DNA of 64,000 nucleotides from Roseateles sp. XES5 (GTDB taxonomy: Bacteria; Pseudomonadota; Alphaproteobacteria; Rhizobiales; Rhizobiaceae): assembly GCF_020535545.1 (NCBI RefSeq), contig NZ_CP084753.1, positions 124,001-188,000 on the forward strand, written 5' to 3'. Below the pieces are notes generated by a model. That model ran no database searches, was not told where the DNA came from, and worked only from the letters and a program-made list of their open reading frames with translations. Every line of letters starts with the position of its first letter. Within the stretch, counting starts at the first letter, position 1. The position numbers and the translations under genes were made by a program. Shown here in pieces: positions 46,704 through 55,894 of this stretch.

Positions 46704-48758
46704 CTATGCGACGTCGGCATGGCGGGGCGATAGCGCGGGAGCGGCCGTCTCCGGGCGGAACGGAACCGGATGGCCGATCGCGTAACCCTGCGCGTAATCC
46801 ACGCCGATAGTGGCGAGCGCGGCCAGGATTTCCGCATTCTCGACGAATTCGGCGATGGTCTTGCGCCCTGCAAGGTGCGAAATCTGGTTGATCATCTCGA
46901 CCGTCATCCAGTCCGTCTTGTCCGTCAGCATGTCACGCACGAAGCTGCCGTCGATCTTCACATAGTCGACCGGCAGGCGTTTCAGATAGGTCAGGGACGA
47001 CATGCCGACCCCGAAATCGTCGAGCGCGAAGCGGCAGCCCATCGCGCGCATCGCGTTCATGAAGGCGACAGCCTCGTCGAGATTCTCGATGGCGCTGGTT
47101 TCGGTGATCTCGAAGCAGAGCAGGTCGGCGGGCACGCGGCTGCGGCGCAGCGCGTCGCGCAGGAACGGCAGGAAGGTATCGTCCTTCAGCGTCAGGCCAC
47201 TGAGATTGATGGAATAGGTGCCGGCGGATGCGCCCTCGCGCCGGGCGATGACATCGAGCGCGTGGCGTACGACCCAGCGGTCGATGGCCGGCATCAGGCC
47301 GAAACGCTCGGCGCCGGGAATGAAGGCGCCCGGCGTCAGGAGCTTGCCGTTCTCCTCCAGCCGCAGCAGGATTTCGCAATGCTCCTGCCCGTCATCGTCG
47401 CTCGCGACAGGCACGATCGCCTGGGAATAGAGCTGGAAGCGATCCTCCTCCAGCGCCCGGTGCAGGCGCTGCACCCAGTTGAGGTTGGCCGTGAACTGGG
47501 TCTGCGCCGCATCGTTCGGCTCGAAGACGTGCACGCGGTTGCGGCCCTTCTCCTTGGCCATGTAGCAGGCGATATCGGCCGCGCGCAGCGCCTCCTGCAG
47601 GGTGTAGCGCCGACCGGCCAGATGCACCACGCCGATGCTGGCGCTGATGGCATAACGGTGTCCGTTCCAGGTGAAATCGATCCCCTCGGTCACCTCGCGC
47701 AGGCGAAGCGCGATGTTGTGCGCATCCTCCAGCGAGCAATCGGGCAGGACGATGCCGAACTCATCGCCGCCCAGCCGGGCGAGCAGGTCCGTATGGCGGA
47801 TCGCGTTGCCAAGATCGTGCGACACGCGGCGCAGCAATTCATCGCCCGCCGCATGGCCGCCATTGTCGTTCACCGCCTTGAACTGATCGAGGTCGATGAA
47901 CATCAGCGCGTGGCGCGCACCGGCACCGTCGAGCGACTTCGCCAGTTTCTCCTCGAACAGCCGCCGGTTGGGCAGGCCCGTGAGGTCGTCATGGTTGGCA
48001 CTGAAGGAAAGCTGCGCCTCGATCCGGCGGCGATGGGCAAGGAAGCTGTTCAGCCGCCAGACCGTCAGCACGACGAACAGCAGCGCCATCGCGGCGTTGA
48101 CGATGAACAACGCATCCTGCACCTGGCGGGTGCCCTCGCCCAGACGATCGGAGAAGCGCTTGGTGAGGGGCGTCACCAGGGCGTTGATCTCGTCGAGCTG
48201 GCGCATGATCTCACGCCGGTCCACGTCCCGGATCTGGGGCGGCAGGTCCACCGCCGCGCCGATCGGAAGCAATTGCAGGAGCACGCCCTCGGCCGTACGC
48301 CAGTCGCGAATGCATTCCTCCATCACCGGCAGCCAGCGGAAATAGCGGAACAGCCAGATGACGTTCGGAATATCGTCGGGATGATTGCCGCCCTTCAGAA
48401 AGCCCCTGAAGGCGGCCGCGGTGTCCGGCGGATCGGCTTCCAGCGCCAGACGCGCCGCACGGTCGCCGAGCGGCACCGCCATGGCTTCGCGGTAGCGGGC
48501 GATGAAGGAGCGGTTGCCGGATTCGGCATAGCGGTTGAGGTAGTAGAGGGCATCGTGCTGCCCCTTCGACCACAGGCTTTCGCCGGTCACGAAGGCGCGC
48601 AGCGACGAGGTGACCTGCAGGCTGAAGGTGGCCAGCACCGTCTGCAGAACGACGATCAGGACAAAGGGCCAGGCAACGGTGATGAGGCGAAGCGTCGTCT
48701 TCGGTGGCGTCTTCATCGCGGATATCCGTTCGCCGCCCTTCGGCGTGCGCCGTGCCAT
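46704..48758 (-). CDS. GGDEF-EAL cyclic di-GMP turnover protein
   Basis: About 684 residues from the ATG at 48758; ATG 48716 is also possible and the frame is open to a TTG at 48875. Two membrane segments (starting RLITVAWPFVLIVVLQ and near residue 225) flank a 180-residue periplasmic sensor region. GGDEF follows with an intact RLGGDEFGIVL. The EAL domain keeps the catalytic set: EILLR, INLSG, EITET, ALDDFGVG, KIDGSFV, AEFVEN and YAQGYAIGHP. Both activities could therefore function, with the sensor choosing between synthesis and breakdown. It is convergent with the GntR gene. No cognate partner is adjacent. Confidence 0.88.
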   Translation of the reverse strand: MARRTPKGGERISAMKTPPKTTLRLITVAWPFVLIVVLQTVLATFSLQVTSSLRAFVTGESLWSKGQHDALYYLNRYAESGNRSFIARYREAMAVPLGDRAARLALEADPPDTAAAFRGFLKGGNHPDDIPNVIWLFRYFRWLPVMEECIRDWRTAEGVLLQLLPIGAAVDLPPQIRDVDRREIMRQLDEINALVTPLTKRFSDRLGEGTRQVQDALFIVNAAMALLFVVLTVWRLNSFLAHRRRIEAQLSFSANHDDLTGLPNRRLFEEKLAKSLDGAGARHALMFIDLDQFKAVNDNGGHAAGDELLRRVSHDLGNAIRHTDLLARLGGDEFGIVLPDCSLEDAHNIALRLREVTEGIDFTWNGHRYAISASIGVVHLAGRRYTLQEALRAADIACYMAKEKGRNRVHVFEPNDAAQTQFTANLNWVQRLHRALEEDRFQLYSQAIVPVASDDDGQEHCEILLRLEENGKLLTPGAFIPGAERFGLMPAIDRWVVRHALDVIARREGASAGTYSINLSGLTLKDDTFLPFLRDALRRSRVPADLLCFEITETSAIENLDEAVAFMNAMRAMGCRFALDDFGVGMSSLTYLKRLPVDYVKIDGSFVRDMLTDKTDWMTVEMINQISHLAGRKTIAEFVENAEILAALATIGVDYAQGYAIGHPVPFRPETAAPALSPRHADVA

Positions 48759-49092
48759 TTTCTTCCGCTCGCGATCGCTGTCGTCCCGCGCAAAGGCCGC
48801 ACCCGTCTTACCCCACTCATCCGCCGGCAACCGGGCGAAACCGCGGTCGCTTGGGCAGGTCGAATTGAAGCACAAGAGAGTGATGAAAGTCCTAATACAA
48901 CCAGAAGATTTGCTCGTATTCCCTGATTTACGCGGCTATGTGCACCATTTCAAAACCGCGAAAGCCCTGCATTTTGAGGGTGTTTTCAAACGAGACAGTC
49001 GATGGGCGCCCTCGCGGAGAACGACATCCGCGCGAATGGAGCCCCGGAGACAACATGCCGTGCCCGGCCTTCCCGCGGTGTCTGCGACGCTT
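48759..49092. other. Intergenic region between GGDEF-EAL gene and GMC oxidoreductase gene
   Basis: 334 bases without a convincing gene. The left part (48759-48875) is an in-frame extension of the GGDEF-EAL reading frame without a good start. The middle (48880-48960) is AT-rich and probably holds that gene's promoter. An imperfect inverted repeat TTTGA...TCAAA lies at 48973-48990. No good terminator for the nine-gene operon ending at 49093 was found. Confidence 0.5.
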
Positions 49093-50718
49093 TCAGGCGC
49101 GTGCCAGCATCGCCTCGGCCGCCTTTTCAGCGATCATGATGACAGGCGAATTGGTGTTGCCGGAGACGATGGTCGGCATGATCGAGGCATCGACGACGCG
49201 CAGGCGCTCAAGACCATGCACCCGCAGCCGGGAATCCACGACGGCCATCGGATCGCTGCCCATCTTGCAGGTGCCGACCGGGTGGAAGATGGTCGTCGCA
49301 ATGTCGCCGGCGCGATGGATGAGGTCCTCGTCGCTCTGGTATTGCGTGCCCGGCAGCATTTCCTGCGGCCGGAAGCGGGAGATCGCCTTCGTCTCCATGA
49401 GGCTGCGGGCATGGCGGATGGATTTCGCCGCAAGCAGCCGGTCGCCGACCGTCGAAAGATAGTTCGGCCGGATTTCCGGCGCCAGCGAGGCATCGCGCGC
49501 CGTCACATGCACCGTACCACGGCTTTCGGGCCTGAGGTTGCAGACGGAAACCGTGACGGCCGGATAGCGGTGCAGCGGCTCGCCGAGCCGGTCGGTGCTG
49601 AGCGGCTGGACGTGATATTCGAGATCGGCGGTCGCGACCGCCGGGTCGCTCTTTGCGAAGATGCCAAGCTGGCTCGGCGCCATGGAAAGCGGTCCCGAAC
49701 GGCGAAGAGCATATTGCAGGCCCATGCCGGCGCGGGCGAAGAGATTGTGGTAGAGCTGGTTCAGCGTCTTCGCGCCTTCGATCCTGAAGACCGTGCGGAT
49801 CTGCAAATGGTCCTGCAGGTTCTCGCCGACGCCCTGCAGTTCATGATGAACCGGGATGCCGAGCGTGGAGAGCAGGTCCGGCCGGCCGACACCCGACAGT
49901 TCCAGGATCTTCGGCGAATTGATCGCGCCCGCCGAAAGCACGACCTCGCGGGAAGCGCGGGCCACACGAAGGCGTCCGTCGAGCCGGAAGCGCACGCCCG
50001 TCGCGACCTTGCCGTCGAAAACCAGCCGCTCGGTTTCGGCCCCGGTCACGACGCGCAGGTTCCCGCGCTTCATGGCGGGACGCAGGAACGCTTTCGTCGT
50101 GTTCCACCGCACGCCACCGCGCTGGTTGACCTCGAAATAACCGGAGCCCTCATTGTCGCCGTCGTTGAAATCGTCGGTCTTGCGAACGCCGAGCTCTTCC
50201 GCCCCATCGCGGAACGCATCGAGGATCGGCCAGGAAAGGCGCTGGCGCTCGACGCGCCATTCGCCGCCGGCGCCGTGCATGGCAGACTTGCCGCGATAGT
50301 TGTCCTCCGATTTGACGAAATAGGGCAGCACGTCGTCCCAGCCCCAGCCGGCATTGCCCGCCTGGCGCCAGCCGTCATAGTCGGCCGCCTGGCCGCGCAT
50401 GTAGATCATGCCGTTGATCGACGAGCAGCCGCCGAGCACCTTTCCGCGCGGATAGTTGAGGGCGCGGCCGTTGAGGCCGGCCTCCGCCGCCGTCTTCATC
50501 ATCCAGTCGGTGCGCGGGTTGCCCATGCAGTAGAGATAGCCGATCGGCACATGGACCCAGTGATAACGGTCCGATCCGCCGGCCTCCAGCAACAGCACCC
50601 GGTTCTTCGGATCGGCCGAGAGGCGGTTTGCCAGAACGCAGCCCGCCGAGCCGGCACCGACGACGATGAAATCGTAGGTTCCTTCGTCGACCGGCTTCTC
50701 ATCGTCATGCCTGTTCAC
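49093..50718 (-). CDS. GMC family FAD oxidoreductase (choline dehydrogenase-like)
   Basis: 541 residues from GTG 50718, whose codon overlaps the kinase stop (GTGA) and has GGGAG 8 bases upstream. FAD motif DFIVVGAGSAGCVLANRL at the N-terminus, GMC signature 1 in PRGKVLGGCSSINGMIYMRG, signature 2 in GAINSPKILELSGVG, and the active His in IFHPVGTCKMG with Asn in SGNTNSPV. These enzymes oxidise an alcohol to an aldehyde or ketone. It is the last gene of the polyol operon, so it may oxidise the imported polyol or an alcohol by-product; electron acceptor unknown. Confidence 0.88.
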   Translation of the reverse strand: MNRHDDEKPVDEGTYDFIVVGAGSAGCVLANRLSADPKNRVLLLEAGGSDRYHWVHVPIGYLYCMGNPRTDWMMKTAAEAGLNGRALNYPRGKVLGGCSSINGMIYMRGQAADYDGWRQAGNAGWGWDDVLPYFVKSEDNYRGKSAMHGAGGEWRVERQRLSWPILDAFRDGAEELGVRKTDDFNDGDNEGSGYFEVNQRGGVRWNTTKAFLRPAMKRGNLRVVTGAETERLVFDGKVATGVRFRLDGRLRVARASREVVLSAGAINSPKILELSGVGRPDLLSTLGIPVHHELQGVGENLQDHLQIRTVFRIEGAKTLNQLYHNLFARAGMGLQYALRRSGPLSMAPSQLGIFAKSDPAVATADLEYHVQPLSTDRLGEPLHRYPAVTVSVCNLRPESRGTVHVTARDASLAPEIRPNYLSTVGDRLLAAKSIRHARSLMETKAISRFRPQEMLPGTQYQSDEDLIHRAGDIATTIFHPVGTCKMGSDPMAVVDSRLRVHGLERLRVVDASIMPTIVSGNTNSPVIMIAEKAAEAMLARA

Positions 50719-52244
50719 GCCGCAACTCCCGCTGCCCTGTTTTCCGGGACCGACAGCCGCCGCCAGAGCGGCGCCATGGCCTCGGCCATATCCATGTAAA
50801 GCGCGTAGCGCCTGGTGTAATGGGCCGCAAGCGCGCCGTTCGGCCGATAGTGCCGGTCCGTGCGCACCATGGCCTCTGCCCCTTGCGTGAAATCGGCAAA
50901 GAGGCCGACACCCGTTCCCGCCGCGATCGCCGCGCCGAGCGCCCCGGTTTCCCGCGAGGTGGCGACGGAGACGGGCACGCCGAGCACATCCGCGAAGATC
51001 TGCGGCCAGAACCGGCTGCGCGAGCCGCCGCCGGACAGCACGGCCGTCTCGAAGATCGCGCCGGCCTTGCGGATCGTCTCCACATGCTGGCGATGGCCGA
51101 AGGCGACTCCTTCCAGGAGGGCGCGAACGAGGTGCCCCTTGGTGTGCCAGCCGGCCATGCCGTAGAAGCCGGCGCGGGCATGGCCATCCTGCTGGGCGCC
51201 GTAGAGATAGGGGTGGTAAAGCGGATCGTCCGCCGCGGGCACGATCGCCTCCGCCAGCGCACAGCAGGCATCGAAGGGTGAGACCTCGCCGTGATGATCG
51301 CCCTCGAACAACTCCCGCACCAGCCATTCGAGATTGGCCGCCGAGGTGGCGCTGTTTTCCATCGCCATGTATCGGGTGTGGTCGAAGGTCGAGGACATGA
51401 AGACGGGTGCGCCGAGATCGGGACCGTCGATGACCACCTGGTTGATGCTCCACGTTCCCGCGATGATCGAGGCGCTGCCCGTGCGCGAAACGCCCGAACC
51501 GAGCGCCGATGCCACCACGTCGAAGAGACCGCCGACCACGGGCGTGCCGGCGGCAAGCCCCGTCTCCCGCGCCACGTCCTCCGTCACCCGCCCGGCGATA
51601 TCGGCGCTTTCGATGAGGGGCGGCAAGAGGTCCATGCAGTCGCCAAGCCCATAGGCCTCCATCAGCGTCTTGTCGTAACGCCGCGCGGCAAGATCGAGCA
51701 GGCCGGCGCCGGACATGTCGGACACTTCACTGAGACGCTCACCCGTCAGTCGGTTGACGACGAAGTCCTTGGAGAAGAACACCGTGCCGATGCGCCGGAA
51801 CAGCTCCGGCCGATGACGTTTCAGCCAGGCGAGCAGCGTCGGGGTCTGGGAAGGCCACGGGCGCTGGCGGGCGATGGGATAGGTTCGTTCGCCAACGCCG
51901 GATACCGCCCACTCCTCCACGAGACCGGTCGCCCGGGTGTCGAGTGACTGGATGCCGATCAGCGGCGCGCCATCCCGGTCGAGCGCATAGAGCCCGTTGC
52001 CGTGGCCGGCACAGCCGATGGCGGCAATCTCCTCCGCCGCGATGCCGGCCTTGTCGAGGCAGGTGCGGATGACCCGCTTCGCATTGGACCAGAGCTCGTT
52101 CAGATCGCGCTCCACATGGCCGGGAGACGGCATGCGGCTATGCCCCTCCTCCCCGGCCTGCGCCAGTTCCCGGCCGGTGAGATCGAAGATCACCGCCTTG
52201 ATGACCGTGTTGCCGGCGTCGAGCCCCAACAGATAGTTTTGCAT
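50715..52244 (-). CDS. FGGY family carbohydrate kinase
   Basis: 509 residues. The two actin-like ATPase lobes are complete: LLGLDAGNTVIKAVIFD (phosphate 1), IGCAGHGNGLYALD with the IQSLDTRA catalytic region, then GGLFDVVASALGSG and LSGGGSRSRFWPQIFADVLGVPV (adenosine site). It should phosphorylate a sugar, polyol or ketose imported by the ABC transporter of the same operon; erythritol kinase, xylulokinase and LsrK are all in this family. It overlaps the GMC gene start and lies 78 bases behind the aldolase gene. Confidence 0.88.
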   Translation of the reverse strand: MQNYLLGLDAGNTVIKAVIFDLTGRELAQAGEEGHSRMPSPGHVERDLNELWSNAKRVIRTCLDKAGIAAEEIAAIGCAGHGNGLYALDRDGAPLIGIQSLDTRATGLVEEWAVSGVGERTYPIARQRPWPSQTPTLLAWLKRHRPELFRRIGTVFFSKDFVVNRLTGERLSEVSDMSGAGLLDLAARRYDKTLMEAYGLGDCMDLLPPLIESADIAGRVTEDVARETGLAAGTPVVGGLFDVVASALGSGVSRTGSASIIAGTWSINQVVIDGPDLGAPVFMSSTFDHTRYMAMENSATSAANLEWLVRELFEGDHHGEVSPFDACCALAEAIVPAADDPLYHPYLYGAQQDGHARAGFYGMAGWHTKGHLVRALLEGVAFGHRQHVETIRKAGAIFETAVLSGGGSRSRFWPQIFADVLGVPVSVATSRETGALGAAIAAGTGVGLFADFTQGAEAMVRTDRHYRPNGALAAHYTRRYALYMDMAEAMAPLWRRLSVPENRAAGVAA

Positions 52245-52282
52245 TCCGAACCCCTCCCAAGGTTCATTTCATCTCCGCAATC

Positions 52283-52309
52283 CCGGGAACCGCTGCGCAC
52301 GCTTCCCGG
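52283..52309 (-). promoter_or_regulatory. Intercistronic hairpin between aldolase and kinase genes
   Basis: CCGGGAA and TTCCCGG arms, 13-base loop, in the 78-bp gap after the aldolase stop. No T run in the direction of transcription; likely RNA processing or attenuation. Confidence 0.35.
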
Positions 52310-52322
52310 ATTTGCCCGACGC

Positions 52323-53165
52323 TCATCCCTGCTGGTAGACCGCGAACGCGGCCTCGCCGCTGGCATCCGCGTGGATGATCGCCATCAGCCCGCGCACCAC
52401 CGCGCTCGGATTCGCGTGCTGGTAGATGTTGCGCCCATAGACCATGCCCATTGCGCCCTGCCGCATCAAGGCGGCGGATTTGTCAAAGACGGCGCGAAGG
52501 TCCTCCTTGCCGCCGCCGCGCACCAGAACCGGGCAGCGCGCCGCCTCGACGACCCGGTGGAAATCCTCCGCATTGGTCGTCGGATCGGCCTTGACGATGT
52601 CTGCGCCCATTTCGCGGGCGAGCCGCGTCAGCGTGACGATCTTCTCCGCATCGCCATCGACCATGTAGCCGCCGCGCTCCGTGACCGGCTGCATGACGAG
52701 CGGTTCGATCATCAGCGGCATGCCGTATTTCTCGCAATCCGCCCGGACGCGGGAAATGTTCTGCACGCATTGGCGGAAAAGATCCGGCTCGTCCGGCAGC
52801 ATGAAGAGATTCACCACCACGCAGGCCGCATCCATCTGAAGCGCGCCGACCAGCGGCTCGGCATCGTTCTGGAGAACCGCCCACATGTCGCGATGGCGAA
52901 TGCGGTTATAGGGGTTGCCCATGTCGATGCGCATGACGAGCGCCGGCTTGTCCTTGCCGGGCATGTCCTGAAGAAGATCCGCCTGGCCGTAGTTCATCTG
53001 GATCGCATCGGGCTTGGCATCCACCAGCGCCTTCACGACCGCGGGCATGTTCTCCAGCCCGTCGAGGAAGGACGGCTCGTTGCACACGCCATGATCGATC
53101 GCCACGTCCAGGCAACGGCCGTTGCCGAACAACCGGTTCATCCGGACCTTGCGGTTGTCTCGCAT
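52323..53165 (-). CDS. Class I aldolase of the FbaB/LsrF (DeoC-like) family
   Basis: 280 residues. The TIM-barrel aldolase opens with VRMNRLFGNGRCLDVAIDHGVCNEPSFLDGL and carries the Schiff-base Lys in GADIVKADPT, with VLVRGGGKEDLRAV and QGAMGMVYGRNIYQH forming the phosphate site. Members split or form phosphorylated ketoses; LsrF works on phospho-AI-2. Here it should cleave the phosphorylated ketose made by kinase and GlpD-like dehydrogenase. Its first 28 bases overlap the 3' end of the dehydrogenase gene. Confidence 0.85.
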   Translation of the reverse strand: MRDNRKVRMNRLFGNGRCLDVAIDHGVCNEPSFLDGLENMPAVVKALVDAKPDAIQMNYGQADLLQDMPGKDKPALVMRIDMGNPYNRIRHRDMWAVLQNDAEPLVGALQMDAACVVVNLFMLPDEPDLFRQCVQNISRVRADCEKYGMPLMIEPLVMQPVTERGGYMVDGDAEKIVTLTRLAREMGADIVKADPTTNAEDFHRVVEAARCPVLVRGGGKEDLRAVFDKSAALMRQGAMGMVYGRNIYQHANPSAVVRGLMAIIHADASGEAAFAVYQQG

Positions 53166-54886
53166 ATTTCACTCCTGTGTTCGTTCCGTGCGGAAAGGGT
53201 TTTTTCCGAAACGCCGTGGCGTTCCTGCATGAGGGTGAGGAAGCGGCCGCGCTCCTCGGCCGTCCGCGTCGCGGACCAGCCTTTTTCGGCAGCGAACAGA
53301 TCGAGCGCAGCCTCGGCCATGGCGAGGGAAAGCTCGCCGGAAATCGCCAGTGCCGTGCGGCGCAGCAACAGGTCATCGAGATGCTCGACCGCTTCGGTGC
53401 GGATCAGGAACAGCAACTCGCGCGCGCTGTAGCTGGCATGCGGCAAGGCATGATCCGGGCCCGCGGCGATGAAGGCGGCAACGGATCTTGCATCCGTGCC
53501 ATAGCGCTGGAAGAGCACGGTCGCCCGCTCGACGGAAATGCCGGTGGTCACCGCGAGGTCGCGTATCCAGGCCACAGGATCGGCCGGAAAGGCCCTTCCC
53601 CCGCCAATCATGCGGTCCGCCGTTTCCACCTTCCGCGTGAGGCCGAGGCGTTCCAGCGCCATGTCGGCGGCAAGTTCGCCGAAGGAGCGGAAGGTCGTCC
53701 ATTTGCCGCCGATCATGCAGAGCACGGGCGGGCCGCTCTTGCCGTTTTCCAGCACGGTGCAGAAATGGTCGCGCGGGATGCGGCCCGTGAAGCTGTCGTT
53801 GCTGGCCGGCAGGGGACGCACGCCGGCGAACTGGAAGACGATCTCTTCCGGGCGGATCTCGATGCCCGGCAGAACGAAGGCGAGAGATTGCAGGATATAG
53901 TCCCGCTCCTCCGCCTCGCAGCGCACCGTGCCGGGATCATCGACGCGGATATCCGTCGAGCCGACCAGCACCTTGCCGAGATAGGGAAAGAGGATGCAGA
54001 TGCGCCCGTCCTCGTTCTCGTAGTAGATCATGTGGCCGTCGAGCATGTCGCGCAGGGCCGGATTGTCGACGATGAGATGCGAGCCCTTGGTGCCGCCCAT
54101 CAGCGGCGCGGGCCGGCTTTCCGGCGGAAGCAGCGTCCCGTTGGCGATATCGATCCAGCCGCCCGTCGCATTGACGATCAGCCTCGGGCGGAGAGGGAGC
54201 GTTTCACCGCAAAGCCCGTCCCGCAGATAAAAACCGCCCTGCCCGTCCTCTTCGACCGTGGCATAATTGAGGGCTTTCGCCGTCGGCCCGGCGGAGAGGC
54301 CGTCCTGCAGAAGCTCGATGCCGATGCGCTCGGGATGGCTGACCCAGGCGTCGTAGTAGGTCGCGGAATTGCGAACCGCCGGATTGAGCGCTGGCCATTT
54401 GCCGAGCGTCGCCTTGCGGCCGCGGAACTGATGCTTCGGCATCAGCGCGCGCTTGCGCGTCAGGAAATCGTAGATGCCGAGGCCGGCCTTGATGGCGACG
54501 GCGCCGCGCCGGCTGGGGCGGCGGGTGAGGCCGAGGAACCGCACGATGCCGTTGGCAAGGCCGGAAAACGTGTCGAAGATCGGCACCGTCGTCGGCAGCG
54601 GCGCGACATAATGCGGTGCATTGCGCAGCAACCGGTCGCGTTCGACGAGGGATTCCTTGACGAGGCTGAACTCGCCGTTTTCGAGATAGCGCAAGCCGCC
54701 ATGAACCATGCGCGACAGCGCCGCGCTCGCGCCGGAGCAGTAATCGGCCTTTTCGACCAGCAGCACATTGACGCCCTGCAACGCCAGCTCGCGGAAGACG
54801 CTGAGCCCGTTGATGCCGCCGCCGAGGACGCACACGTCCACCTTCGGGCTGTGGCGGAGCCCGTGCAAAGTCTCTGTCCGGTTCAT
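53138..54886 (-). CDS. GlpD-like FAD glycerol-3-phosphate dehydrogenase family protein
   Basis: 582 residues. FAD motif VCVLGGGINGLSVFRELALQG, then SGASAALSRMVHGGLRYLE, a GlpD hallmark, and the catalytic domain blocks NATGGWID and GGTKGSHLIVD. The C-terminal helical domain is present. GlpD oxidises glycerol 3-phosphate to dihydroxyacetone phosphate using the membrane quinone pool. EryB of erythritol loci is a homologue that oxidises phosphorylated erythritol, and the SorC/kinase/ABC context here favours a polyol phosphate rather than glycerol phosphate. Its 3' end overlaps the aldolase start. Confidence 0.87.
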   Translation of the reverse strand: MNRTETLHGLRHSPKVDVCVLGGGINGLSVFRELALQGVNVLLVEKADYCSGASAALSRMVHGGLRYLENGEFSLVKESLVERDRLLRNAPHYVAPLPTTVPIFDTFSGLANGIVRFLGLTRRPSRRGAVAIKAGLGIYDFLTRKRALMPKHQFRGRKATLGKWPALNPAVRNSATYYDAWVSHPERIGIELLQDGLSAGPTAKALNYATVEEDGQGGFYLRDGLCGETLPLRPRLIVNATGGWIDIANGTLLPPESRPAPLMGGTKGSHLIVDNPALRDMLDGHMIYYENEDGRICILFPYLGKVLVGSTDIRVDDPGTVRCEAEERDYILQSLAFVLPGIEIRPEEIVFQFAGVRPLPASNDSFTGRIPRDHFCTVLENGKSGPPVLCMIGGKWTTFRSFGELAADMALERLGLTRKVETADRMIGGGRAFPADPVAWIRDLAVTTGISVERATVLFQRYGTDARSVAAFIAAGPDHALPHASYSARELLFLIRTEAVEHLDDLLLRRTALAISGELSLAMAEAALDLFAAEKGWSATRTAEERGRFLTLMQERHGVSEKTLSARNEHRSEICETTARSG

Positions 54887-54898
54887 GATGGCTGCCCG

Positions 54899-55894
54899 TT
54901 ATCCGTCCATGTTGGCCAGCGTCGCCGCTATCGCAGCGTCGATGGCCGCAAGGTCATCGGCCCCGAGCCGGAGCGTGCCGGCGCGGGCATTGTCGAGCGC
55001 CTGTGCCGGGTTTCGCGCACCGCACAGAGCAAAGGTCACGCCCGGTTGCGCCAGCGTCCAGGCGATCACGGCCTGCGCGATGCTCGCGCCGTGCCGCTCC
55101 GCAACAGGGCGGATCGCTTGCGCAAAATCCGTCGTCTTTTGCCGGTTGGCGACCGAAAAGCGCGGATTGTCCTTGCGCTGGTCGTCGCCGGAAAAGACGC
55201 GCTCCGGTCCGATGGTGCCCGACAGGAGACCGAGCGCCAGCGAGGAATAGCTGAGCGTCGCCACGCCGTTCGGAACAGTGAGCGGCAGCAGGTCCGCCTC
55301 GATCTCGCGATCGATCATGCTGAACCGCTCCTGGATCGCGTCGAGCGACCCGGTCTGGATATAGGTTTCGAGCTCCGTCCGGTTGACGTTGCTCGCGCCG
55401 ATGGCGCGGATCTTTCCGGCCTGCTTCAGGTCCTCCAGCGCCGCGACGGTCTCCTCTATGGGTGTCGTTGGGTCCTGCCAGTGGGTGATGTAGAGGTCGA
55501 TGTAGTCCGTGCCGAGCCGGCGCAGGCTTTCTTCGACCTCATTCACGATCGAATCCCGGCCGAGATAACGATGAACCGGCTTGTCGTCCTGATCGAAAAA
55601 GTGCCTGCCCTTCTGCGTGTGCCAGACGAGGCCGCATTTCGTGGCGATCACGGCCTTGTCGCGGCGGCCGGCAATGGCCTTGCCGACGATCTCCTCCGAA
55701 CGGCCGAGACCGTAGGCCGGCGCGGTGTCGATGAGCGTCACGCCGGCATCGAGCGAGGCATGGATTGCGGCAATGGATTGCGCTTCGTCCGTACCGCCCC
55801 ACATCCAGCCGCCGATGGCCCAGGTGCCGAGGCCGACGGCCGAGGCGCTGACGCCGGAGCGCCCGATGTCGCGGATCAACTGTTCGCCGCTCAT
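54899..55894 (-). CDS. Aldo/keto reductase
   Basis: 331 residues, typical length. The catalytic tetrad is visible: Asp and Tyr in VTLIDTAPAYGLGRSEE, Lys in VIATKCGL and His in YITHWQDPT. NADPH-binding residues follow in the C-terminal part. It reduces an aldehyde or ketone (or the reverse reaction) and probably handles a carbonyl intermediate of the polyol pathway. Start overlaps the SorC stop by ATGA. Confidence 0.88.
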   Translation of the reverse strand: MSGEQLIRDIGRSGVSASAVGLGTWAIGGWMWGGTDEAQSIAAIHASLDAGVTLIDTAPAYGLGRSEEIVGKAIAGRRDKAVIATKCGLVWHTQKGRHFFDQDDKPVHRYLGRDSIVNEVEESLRRLGTDYIDLYITHWQDPTTPIEETVAALEDLKQAGKIRAIGASNVNRTELETYIQTGSLDAIQERFSMIDREIEADLLPLTVPNGVATLSYSSLALGLLSGTIGPERVFSGDDQRKDNPRFSVANRQKTTDFAQAIRPVAERHGASIAQAVIAWTLAQPGVTFALCGARNPAQALDNARAGTLRLGADDLAAIDAAIAATLANMDG

